From positions 11,884,570-11,948,569 of the forward strand of contig OX393570.1 in assembly GCA_947652115.1 (NCBI GenBank): DNA of 64,000 nucleotides, written 5' to 3'. Source of the DNA: Blastomussa wellsi. Its lineage: Eukaryota; Cnidaria; Anthozoa; Scleractinia; Plerogyridae. How positions within the stretch are numbered: position 1 is the stretch's first letter; each line of letters starts with the position of its first letter. Shown here one piece after another: positions 19,761 to 28,660 of the stretch. Position numbers and translations under genes: made by a program. Under the pieces are notes generated by a model that worked only from the letters and a program-made list of their open reading frames with translations, was not told the origin of the DNA and made no database searches.

Positions 19761-21846
19761 CAGTACCGCTCAAATGTAAGTTACCACCGTCTCGCGAGAA
19801 ACGCGACTCGTATCGCGAGAAACGAGACTCGTATCGCGAGAAACGAGACTCGTATCGCGAGAAACGAGACTCGTATCGCAGGAAACGAGAACTGTCTCTC
19901 GAGAAATTTCTCGTTTCTCGCGAGTGCACTGCAAGTACCACTTGACGTTTTTTTGGAGAAACAAAATAAACTGCTTCTGTGCAAACAGTTGTTCGCGTGC
20001 ATTGGAAAAATCGTTCAGCGAGCATGTATTGTTGGTTTATTTTTTCGGTGAGATAAGCATGGGGGATGTGCGACTGGAGTTTTATTGTTACTGCTCAGTG
20101 GGCAATGTTTACATACATGTATTGGGCGACATTTGTTTTGCCTGTTCTTAAACTGCTTAAATTATAATGAAACTTGGTCGGCACTCGATATCGGTATCGG
20201 CGCCGCGACGCGCCTGATTTAATTGACTATACACTGTGCATGTTCTACATACATTCAGTGGCATAAAATCAACTCAACTGACTTCTTCGTGAATTACATG
20301 GGTTAGAGCTAAAACATTTTGTGTTAGTAGCACCTTTGCTTTTCGGAAAACTTTTACTTTCATCAAACAGTCGACTCGACGAGTTGTTGAGATGTCGCCT
20401 AATCGCTGTGACGGACTTATCGACTTGTTTGGCTGCTTTCAACTAGCTGTTTATTTGTCGTTCGGCTTGAATTTTGGTTTTTCTTTATGCAGATAAGAAT
20501 TACTTTCATCAGATGAAAAGTAAATTTCTTCGGTCAATTTCAATTTCGGTGGAAGGAAAAGTCTGGAAACACAGCACGTCGAACACGTGCATTCTGGCCC
20601 GGCAAATTCCCGGAAAAGAACTCGATAATTTCAACTTCTTTTATTTTGATTTTTGCATTATTCAATGGGTGTGGAAAAGTTGAAGGAAACAAAAAATATT
20701 CAGAAATCCGCTGAGTATATATGCCTTTCAAATATAATAAATGTAGACAAGATTCTCAGATTCAAGGGGAAAGCGAGCAAAGGTCAAGAAAGCATGACAA
20801 AAGCGTGACGCATTGGCCTGTCACAAGTTTTATTTACTTGCGTCTACACGTACGTTGCTGGAGTCTTGAAAGTTGTTCGTAAAACCTTGGGATTTCAACC
20901 TCGTGCGGTCGCTTGCATTTTTTTATGACTCCTTGTGATCGATCGTTTCAAACTGGGCCAAATTCTAGCGACGCAAGTTTCGATACAGAAGCTTGCGGTC
21001 AATATTTTGGGCACACAATATGCAAATTCACCACGCTGGTAATGAACAGAAAAAAGTGCAAACTTTTCCGCAGGTACCTTGACTGGTGTATTAATTTGAG
21101 ATTATTGACAATGCTTTTCACTCATGTTTTGCATTTAAGATAAATTCTAACAACACGACAAGTTTCGATTCAAAAGGTTTCTTGAGTTCGTTCGCACGCA
21201 AACATGCCAACATGCAAATTCAATGCGCTGTCTGTTGTGAAGTAAAAACATCCTGTGCAGTTTTGTGTAAGCACTTTTACTGTGTCTCTATTTTCGATTT
21301 TTGAAATTTTTTTTTATTCAAGTTTTGCATTTCAGATGAGAACAATAAAGTTTAGCGACGCGTCGAGTTTCGATTCAATCGCTCGCATGTAAACAAGCCA
21401 ATATTCGGTGCACTGTCTATCAGCTTAAATGTAAACTGAAAGGTTTATTGCAAACCGAACGTTGTGAACAAATCAGCAATCTTTCAACGCAGACTAAATC
21501 TTCGAACTTACTAAACAAAATTTCCACGTCATAGATTCTCTCGAGTTTTTGAAGCTCGCCGGCATGCCGTGAAATTGAAAGATATGTTTTAACATCGCGT
21601 CGCCGGTCGGTTGTGGACTGCAAACAAAAATCTTTTACATGGAAGCCGCTTTCTTGCGAGTAATATATTCCATACTAAACGCTTCAGTGACTCTCGAGAG
21701 AAACGAGAACCTTCTCGCGAGAAACGAGACTCGTATCGCAGGAAACGAGACTCGTATCGCGAGAAACAAGACTCGTATCGCGAGAAACGAGACTCGTATC
21801 GCGAGAAACGAGACGAGAGGTGGTAACTTACATTTGAGCGGTACTG
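19761..21846. mobile_element. pogo-like TIR element with 21-bp subterminal arrays
   Basis: The ends CAGTACCGCTCAAATGTAAG... (28 bp, identical at both ends) are each flanked by TA (19759-19760 and 21847-21848), as for pogo/Tigger elements. Just inside each TIR is an array of the 21-bp unit CGCGAGAAACGAGACTCGTA+T (about 19797-19885 and 21715-21815). The two arrays run in the same direction although the TIRs are inverted. The unit is rich in TCTCGCGAGA palindromes. No transposase is recognisable in the 1.7-kb interior. Confidence 0.8.
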
Positions 21847-21848
21847 TA

Positions 21849-22144
21849 CGTCCTGAAAAAATTCTTCATGTTCACTGTACTTTTCAGAGAAAAACAACAG
21901 GTCCAGGACTGTCACACATGCAGATTCTGCAAAAAACATGCATAGGTCCTACTCGCATACAAAAGGCCACGCATGAACTCTCACTCCTATGGGGATGGGC
22001 ACAAAGACTCCACGTGTGTTGGGGAAATCCCCAAAGACCTTGAATAACATTGACCTTTGATCGGATTGGTTCATTCCATTTTGTATGATCTAGATGGACC
22101 AATCACAAAACAAGAGCCCAGTCCTTAGGGGATGTGTTAAGTGT
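21849..22144. other. Short gap, no gene
   Basis: Non-coding sequence between the pogo-like element and a candidate exon. GGACCAATCACAAAAC and GATCGGATTGGTTCATTCC contain inverted CCAAT/ATTGG boxes about 40 bp apart, upstream of the ATG at 22145. They may be promoter elements, but nothing else supports this. Confidence 0.3.
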
Positions 22145-22237
22145 ATGAAAGGTGCTGCAAAGCGAAAAATACTTCAGTTTTGCTGGCCCTTCAGGGCCAA
22201 AGAGGAGCAGGAAGAACAGGAAAGCAAGCAAGAAAAG
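22145..22237 (+). CDS. Candidate first exon of a small gene
   Basis: The ATG at 22145 opens 31 codons (MKGAAKRKILQFCWPFRAK then a Glu/Gln/Lys-rich stretch) and ends at a consensus donor AAAAG/GTAAGG. The basic-acidic composition resembles the N-terminus of a nuclear protein, but no family is recognised. The next candidate exon is 22437-22466, in phase. The zinc-finger frame further on is broken, so the unit may be a dead gene or a mobile-element gene. Confidence 0.35.
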
Positions 22238-22436
22238 GTAAGGAAAATTTTTTAGAACTGAATTTTTTTCATTGGGCGGTGTATGGTCGATGAGTGGCTT
22301 GGCTCTTAGATTTGAGATTCAATCATTTAGTTTTTTTTTCCACGGTTTGCCATCTTTTTATTTATGAAGAAGGAGGATGAAGACAAGGAAAAATGTTGGT
22401 TTGCATTTAATTTTTTCTGAAATCTTTGATTTTTAG

Positions 22437-22466
22437 GTAAACAAGAATAAAAGAAGACATAAAAAG
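22437..22466 (+). CDS. Candidate 30-nt microexon
   Basis: Ten codons (VNKNKRRHKK) lie between GATTTTTAG and GTAAGG and are phase 0 at both ends, compatible with the exon at 22145-22237. The size and composition make this plausible but unproven. Confidence 0.3.
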
Positions 22467-22481
22467 GTAAGGAAACTTTTC

Positions 22482-22721
22482 CAGCGCGATGCGCCTAACT
22501 GTGGCCACCCAACAAACTTTTTTGACAAGTTATAATTAGCCAATTTAGAGAGCACAAATTTGTTTGAGCTCTCCCGCCTCCTAGGAATTTTCAAAGCTGT
22601 TCTCACGAAACCTGTCATGCTTTTAACAAGGAGGCGGGTCAACTCAAACAAATTTGCGTTCTCTGATTGGCTAACTTGTCAAAAAAGTTTGTTGGGTGGC
22701 CACAGTTAGGCCGTCGCGCTG
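22482..22721. mobile_element. Palindromic MITE
   Basis: The ends CAGCGCGATGCGCC and its inverted match (GGCCGTCGCGCTG) flank long arms containing GTGGCCACCCAACAAACTTT and its complement. The same GGCCACCCAAC core occurs in the TIR of the element at 39057-39760, so the two are related. It is non-coding and lies in the intron of the candidate small gene. Confidence 0.75.
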
Positions 22722-22975
22722 TAATAAGTAATTTTGTGTGCAAGTAGTAGATTCATGATCTACAAGGTAAAAGTCATTTCATGGTCTAGGGACCAACTAC
22801 ATTCCTCCCTCCCTGCTGGCACACGAATGCATGAGACAAGCTATTAATAAAAACCTTTAAGCGTATTGGCTAAAAACAAGCTACCCACGGGTCAATGAAA
22901 TTTGTAAACCAATCAGAAAATGAGTTAACCACCGATAAATCAAATTTCTCTCTCTGCAGGTATGAAAGGAGATGA

Positions 22976-23515
22976 TTGCTCCTCATTTCAAGCAAGACAT
23001 CGAGATGCCCAATTTGCAAGAGAGCTTTCAGTCTGAAACGAAATTTACTTCAACACAAGGCAAGTGTTCACTTCAAGGACAAGAAACCTTGGACCTGTAA
23101 GTGTTTCCAGGAAAGAAAATTGAGGCAACATGAGAAATATGTAAGCAAAAAGCACCACCACCAACTAAGAAGAAAAAACTGGATGACAATCCACTCGACT
23201 GTCCCTCTCCTTTACCAGCTAGCTTGACAGAGGAGTGCCAGCAGGGTTGTAGAGAGAACTGGAAACAGATTCAATTACGACAACGTGGTGGCCAGATTGA
23301 GAATGTCTATACCCGTAGACTCGAGGAGGGTAGTGATTTGTCTTCGCTGTTGTATTCCATGTTCCATTAACAAAGAAACGCATTCAAGCTCAATATGGCC
23401 TTTGGCTTCCTGCTTCACCATGTAGAAAATGGAGAGGTGACTTACTATTATCCTAGCCAGCATGGATACATCTTTTACAAGCCTCGTATCGTCACAAATA
23501 AGGATGATGCTTAAG
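22976..23515 (+). pseudogene. C2H2 zinc-finger ORF, broken
   Basis: The frame encodes a classical zinc finger (CPICKRAFSLKRNLLQHKASVH, residues about 11-32 of the frame, given here in part as CX2CX12HX4H) followed by KKPWTCKC and a second Cys/His cluster. After a frame change near 23200 the coding character continues at 23223-23513 (LTEECQQGCRENWKQIQ, then VENGEVTYYYPSQHGYIF) with one TAA at about 23370. A TGA sits just upstream of the first finger in its own frame. It is probably a dead copy of a mobile-element or multi-copy host gene; no function is claimed. Confidence 0.6.
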
Positions 23516-23516
23516 A

Positions 23517-23699
23517 TACCAAGCTGTGCACATAGAAGTGGCTGAAGACCTGACCACAGACAGCTTCATAAATGCAGTTCTGTGCTTCGTTGGTAGATGA
23601 GGCCCACCAACGCTTATCTACAGTGATAACAGTAGCAACTTCAGAGGAGCCAAAGTGGATGTTGTCCGAGCATTGCAGGCATGGGATCAGGAGACGTTT
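23517..23699 (+). pseudogene. BEL/Pao integrase core scrap
   Basis: About 60 codons of an integrase core: QAVHIEVAEDLTTDSFINA, an internal TGA, then GPPTLIYSDNSSNFRGA. The TDSF and SDN motifs are typical of the BEL/Pao integrase (D,D-35-E), and the second catalytic Asp is in SDN. It begins 2 bp after the zinc-finger remnant stops and is cut off at 23694 by the 358-bp repeat. It is a separate insertion from the BEL element at 48.7-54.3 kb. Confidence 0.75.
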
Positions 23700-24051
23700 C
23701 AATATTCTTTACTTTAATATTCAATCGAACAAGCTGTTGTTTACGTTCTGGCTTGGCGTTGTTGAAGAAATTTAACACCGGTCTGGTAATTCTATATTCT
23801 TTAGTTAATAACGTCCAAATGTCATTCAACCATTCCTAGCTATTCCGTTCAAATCATTTTGTTGTTATGCTAAATAGTTTCTGGTCTCTATCATGACAAG
23901 GTCACCCTGAGCCTACAGAGGCCTGGTTACATTTCACTGAACTGTAAAATGGCCTATTGAAAGCTACCCGTTCGGAATAGTTAATTACCCATGTGAGTGT
24001 TGCTGTACGGGCGTGTAGAATATTTAGTGAGCCGTGCAGCTGTTCATAGCT
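23694..24051 (+). repeat. 358-bp direct repeat, copy 1
   Basis: This copy runs from ACGTTTCAATATTCTTTAC to GTTCATAGCT. It is almost identical to 25380-25737 (I see one difference, GTACGGGCG versus GTACAGGCG). It lies just outside the left TIR of the 24109-25887 element. The copies do not begin with TG or end with CA, so they are not obvious LTRs. Confidence 0.85.
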
Positions 24052-24412
24052 TAAAACATATTTGTTGAAAGGCTTTTAGTTACATTAGTTATTCATTTGA
24101 TTTAAATATGTGACCTCTCACGCGGCTTTCCGTTTTCGAAAGAAATGCCGTGCAGATAATATTAACATACATGTGAACGACTTGGGTTACCAGTGCAGGA
24201 AATATTAACATACGTGTGAACGACTTGGGTTACCCATGCAGGAAATATTAACATACGTGCAAACGGTTTGTGTTTCCTGTGCAAAAAACTGAACATACCT
24301 GCGAACAGCATGGGTTTTGCTGATGGTCAATTCAAACAATTATTTTGTTAAACAAGCTCATGTAAGCCATTTAAGGAAATTTCACCCATTCAAAACAGGT
24401 TGAGTCATCCAT

Positions 24413-25110
24413 TTAAAAAGACACCAAAGGTTCGAAGGACCCTGCAATACGAGTTGAAAACGAAGAAAGCGAAATATTTCTTAGTTGTGAAAGACACCAT
24501 TTTGTAAACAATGGTCGAGATGTCATGCAAACCAGACTTTCAGCTGGTTTGGAATGGGTTTGCAAAGCGTTCAACACACATGTTTTGAACGATTCCCTCG
24601 TCATCTCCCATATAATTTCTTCCAGGGCCTGCCTTATCCAACAGAGGACCAGATTTCTCAATGAACTGTGGATCGCACAACTACAACTACTGTCTTTTCC
24701 TTTAGCTGACGAATTAAATTTCTGTGAACTTTTGATCAATTGTTTTTGACAACATCTGAAACTGGCCAATCAGAAGTGGCTGTTCCCACGGCCAAGTAAA
24801 CATTGCAACACGATCTGATAGAAATCAGCTGGCGGTAATGTTGTAACTGCAGTTCAACACAGAAAACTTACCCCCACTTAACTGCTCCAAAAACCACTTC
24901 AGAAGTGTTTCATCCAATTCAGGGTACTTTGGCAAATAACAGCGCATTCTTTTTTGTTTTGCTGACATTTTTAGTTCACCACTGAAGAAGTTTGCTTATC
25001 TTTTCGCCAACGACGAACTATGGATTCACCGATCCCGTATTCCCGTATATTCTCTGGCGATCTCAAAGTTGGTCTCAATGATCTCTGCTTCAGCCGTAAC
25101 TTTTAAGTTT
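24413..25110 (-). pseudogene. pogo/Tigger-like transposase remnant
   Basis: Reading the minus strand, about 25085-25000 gives EIIETNFEIARE and, after a shift, GESIVRRWRKDKQ, like the CENP-B-type helix-turn-helix of pogo transposases. Next comes YLPKYPELDETLLKWFLEQ (about 24950-24890), resembling the second DNA-binding part. Near 24600-24550 EMTRESFKTCVLNAL resembles the C-terminal SFK-C-I-NAL motif. The catalytic DDE part is not visible. Frames change several times. Confidence 0.5.
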
Positions 25111-25379
25111 TATGAAGAATGACGAGCTTTTAGCACGATGATCGATTACCGATAGTTTTGAAAGAGCACACGACTTTTTGAGACAGGATACTCAGGCGAA
25201 TTCAATGTTTTTCAGTATTGTTGTAAACTCAGATCACATTAAATTCATCTTTTCTGTAATTTGCTGTTGTTTTCAGTTATTCTCATAGTTAAACTCTCAA
25301 GTACTGTACGTAGAAGAAATGCCAGCAGGTCGAATTTGACAATTGCGGTTTTGTTTTCATAACTTGGTAGCAAACCAAA

Positions 25380-25737
25380 ACGTTTCAATATTCTTTACTT
25401 TAATATTCAATCGAACAAGCTGTTGTTTACGTTCTGGCTTGGCGTTGTTGAAGAAATTTAACACCGGTCTGGTAATTCTATATTCTTTAGTTAATAACGT
25501 CCAAATGTCATTCAACCATTCCTAGCTATTCCGTTCAAATCATTTTGTTGTTATGCTAAATAGTTTCTGGTCTCTATCATGACAAGGTCACCCTGAGCCT
25601 ACAGAGGCCTGGTTACATTTCACTGAACTGTAAAATGGCCTATTGAAAGCTACCCGTTCGGAATAGTTAATTACCCATGTGAGTGTTGCTGTACAGGCGT
25701 GTAGAATATTTAGTGAGCCGTGCAGCTGTTCATAGCT
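25380..25737 (+). repeat. 358-bp direct repeat, copy 2
   Basis: This is the second copy of the 358-bp repeat, 1,686 bp downstream of the first in the same orientation. It lies inside the right part of the TA-flanked element. The near identity implies a recent event. Confidence 0.85.
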
Positions 25738-26081
25738 ACCCACGTAGAATAATTTATAAGCCATGCAGCCATTCAGTGTCAGCCGTGTCAAACGACTTGG
25801 CAACCCGTTCGTAACCCATTCAAAAGCCGTGCATTTCACCCATTACACGGAAAGCCATTATTGTACGTTTCCGCGCGAGAGGTCACATATTGTGATTCTT
25901 AAAATTTCTACATCAATTTTTACGATTCCTCTGTATTTTTTAAACTGTAAATATTGTAATTTTTAATTCAATTTTTATTTTTACTGAGTAACTTTTTTAG
26001 CTTAGTATTAATAATTATATTGTAATGCGCTTTTGAATATTTTTATAGAAAAAGCGCAATATACAGTATGGCCTGAAATCA

Positions 26082-26082
<1 letters not shown>

Positions 26083-26121
<39 letters not shown>

Positions 26122-26159
26122 GTTATTGTTATTGTTATTGTTATTATTATTATTATTAA
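26083..26159. repeat. (ATT)n / (GTTATT)n microsatellite
   Basis: About 14 ATT triplets pass into four GTT-ATT hexamers and back to ATT. It lies in AT-rich non-coding DNA. Confidence 0.9.
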
Positions 26160-26289
26160 TTCGCACACATTCATTTGTGGACCTTGCGAGTTTTTCTCAA
26201 ATTCCAAGGACATCGTTCTCAAAAAGTAGTGAAACAAAGTTTTTTGGGGTTGAAAAACAAAGCTTTTTTTCCAGCTTAAAAGGTGTGTG

Positions 26290-26660
26290 ATCTCATACAA
26301 GTTTACTTTTCAAAACCAGGCATTGTATTTACAGCCAAAGAAAGAAAGTCAATTTTGCACTCTAAATTGTGCCTTTTTCGTGTGGTATGTGTTTTGTTTT
26401 CCCACTTAAATAAATATTATGTTTCTTTTTGCCCATCTGTCATTGACAGTCACTGAACAACTCTTAAACCGTCTAAAACGAATGCTACTACTTTTTTACT
26501 GTTCATCGCTTGCAACGATAAAATCATAATTTTCAATGCGAGATTGATGCAAATTCTTCAGTACATATTTTTTTATCTGCCACTGTACAAGTTTGAGTGA
26601 ATTCGTCATTCTTGTTGTACTTCATGTTCTTTGATAATATTATTTGTGACCGTGCATGGG
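26290..26660 (-). repeat. Dispersed repeat R1, inverted copy, 3' part
   Basis: This is the reverse complement of the 19.3-19.74 kb units, including the end tail (CCAGGCATTGTATTTACAG). Together with 28107-28455 it makes one R1 copy split by the transposon at 26666-28106. Confidence 0.7.
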
Positions 26661-26665
26661 AAAAC

Positions 26666-28106
26666 GTACTTTAACGCTTATCCATTAAGCGACAAAAAGC
26701 GTTAAGTATCCATTAGTTCCCCATAGTTTTGTCAAAAATGATAGAGGTGTTAGCCAAAACGCTAACATTTAATGTCAGCCCATTAGAGTGGATATTGTAA
26801 CCTTTAGCTAAATCCTGTATCCGTTAGCTGTTAACATCAGACCGTTAGAGCATAAAGTTAAACTGTTAACTGTTGTATCCGTTAGAACCGTTAGCACAAA
26901 GTTGAGTAATGTAACTCTTCCATCTGTTAGAATGATCATAACACACGCTATGAAAAGTCTGTTTATTACAAGACATACGAAATAAGGGAAAGTTTAGAGA
27001 CGGGAGTTGACCTCACAACATTGAAAACGGTCAAATAGCTGCCGCCAACTTTTCTTAGCTTTTCTTGCAAGCTGCTCCCCTACCCATTATAGTTTTGTAA
27101 TTTTGTAATTCTCCTAGTAAAGATGGCAGTGGTTCCACAAGTGTGACGGACCAACGATTTCAACGAAAACAAGAGGGACTGGTCACAGTCTAAACTCAGA
27201 ACCAAGTGACAACAAAACTTTATCTGATCTGATTCAGCTTTTTCGCCTGCTGGTATCTTTATTTAGCGCTTATCTCCATGAGGTTGATTTCTGAGCTTTG
27301 TCGAGTCAAATTTTTATAGTTGGGGTTAAATTTTAGGTACCTTCCGCACTTGGCTGACAAATTTTTTTGGCACTACCAAATTTGTCTCTACCAAATTTAT
27401 GGTTATTGTGTATGCACAAATTATTCCATAACCACAGAGTGTCAATCACCTTGAAATCGAAGATGGATAAACTCTGAAAAGCGAGATAAAATATTTTGGA
27501 TTTTAATTCAATTCAAGGCACGCAAATTTGAAAATGTGTCATTTTGATGCTTGACAAAAATTTGTCCTGCCTCGAGCAGGATGACAGAGCCTTTGAAGTT
27601 TGGCAACGCTTGACAAAATTTGGATGGTAGGAAAAAAAATTGCCATCCGCACTTGTAAACCAGAACTGATGACAGATATTTTTGCAAAATAAAACAAATT
27701 TGCCAAGTGCAGATGGTACGTGCAACACGATAGTAAGATGTTGTTCTTCTGCGGCGATTCATCGGACTGTTTTTTGTACAAATGCACGGCAACGATTTGT
27801 GCAAAACTTGATAGTACATTGGACTGCAAGCTACGGCTAAAGTTCAAGTCGTCACATGTACATGTAACCATTAGACACTTTCATGGCAATCCGTTGGATT
27901 TTTTTCTCAACTCAACTTATTAGAATGTTTTCATGAGCCGTTAGGCAGAATTTGTCAGCCGTTAGAGCATTAGGGCAAAACGTTAGAAAACGTTAGGCAT
28001 AACAAGCTAGCCGTTAGAACAAAGCTTTAAAATGCTTTGAGGGCCATTAATTATCCGTTAACTTCCCATTAGTTTTTAGCTGTTTAATGGATAAGTGTTA
28101 AAGTAC
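26666..28106. mobile_element. TIR element with CCGTTAG repeats
   Basis: The left end GTACTTTAACGCTTATCCAT and the inverted right end GTACTTTAACACTTATCCAT differ at one position over 20 bp. CCGTTAG/CTAACGG motifs recur near both ends (about 26700-26900 and 27930-28070). It interrupts an inverted R1 copy, and joining the two flanks restores the R1 order. There is no transposase frame and the superfamily is not assigned. Confidence 0.7.
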
Positions 28107-28455
28107 TTTTTTTTCTTCTACCTTCTTTACCTATCTATCAATGAAATCCATTGACCTCAATTCAAAGCTTTAGACAATTGAAAATGCTAAATGAACCTTT
28201 TTAGTTTTCATTCCTTGATTGTGTGGTTTATTCCTTGTTTTCGCCATCTGTTATTATCTCCCAATGTTTACTCTTTTCTTGACGTCACCTCCATGCTAGG
28301 TGCTCCTCATTTCATTTCCACCCAAATGTGAGGAGCGAGAGGATCTCCTCACTCCTTAACTCGCAAATTTACAAAGGTTTTGTATGGGGTGGCCATTATG
28401 ATCCTCACAAATCCGGCTAATTTAGCCCCCACTATACTACTAGCCCTTTTCTCCC
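28107..28455 (-). repeat. Dispersed repeat R1, inverted copy, 5' part
   Basis: This is the reverse complement of 14466-14800 (shared GTGCTCCTCATTTCATTTCC, CCTCCATGCTAGG and CTCCCAATGTTTACTCTTTTC). It completes the R1 copy begun at 26290. Confidence 0.75.
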
Positions 28456-28587
28456 GTCTTAATGCTGGCGATATATAATAATAATAACAATTATAATATT
28501 TAACATCAACAACAATACTAACTACTACAACTATTTCAGAATCTTATCACCCCAAGATAATCTATCACAGGTACAACATGTACTTAC

Positions 28588-28660
28588 GTTGGTTTTAAAT
28601 CCAACAAATCTATAGACTTTGACTTCATCATGCCAGATTGCTCATATTCCAGAATTATAC
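28588..28660 (-). CDS. Exon of an unidentified minus-strand host gene
   Basis: A 73-nt segment between a strong acceptor (TTTTCATTTGACAG) and a perfect donor (AAC/GTAAGT). It begins with two bases and ends with two bases of split codons and encodes IILEYEQSGMMKSKSIDLLD followed by LKP. The phase matches the exon at 32058-32097 upstream and 5987-6059 downstream. No known domain is recognised. Of the exons in this chain its splice sites are the strongest. Confidence 0.65.

Larger units (their letters stand above)
24109..25887. mobile_element. TA-flanked TIR element with pogo-like transposase remnant
   Basis: The ends TGTGACCTCTCACGCGG and the inverted TGTGACCTCTCGCGCGG are each flanked by TA. 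Near the left end a unit of about 58 bp (GTGCAGGAAATATTAACATA-C...) is repeated three to four times (24150-24300). On the minus strand, 24413-25110 holds decayed fragments resembling a pogo/Tigger transposase. The right part contains the second copy of the 358-bp repeat. Confidence 0.6.

Noticed and set aside
19724..20051. ORFs with SYREKRD or TRIARNE repeats
   Set aside because: The seven-residue periodicity only reflects the 21-bp subterminal array of a transposon. All frames on both strands are open there.
23694..25737. 358-bp repeats as an LTR pair
   Set aside because: No TG/CA ends, no primer binding site or purine tract beside them, and no retroelement ORF between them; the interior resembles a pogo-type transposon.
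26033..26290. ORF with a poly-Leu run
   Set aside because: It is a translation of the ATT microsatellite.
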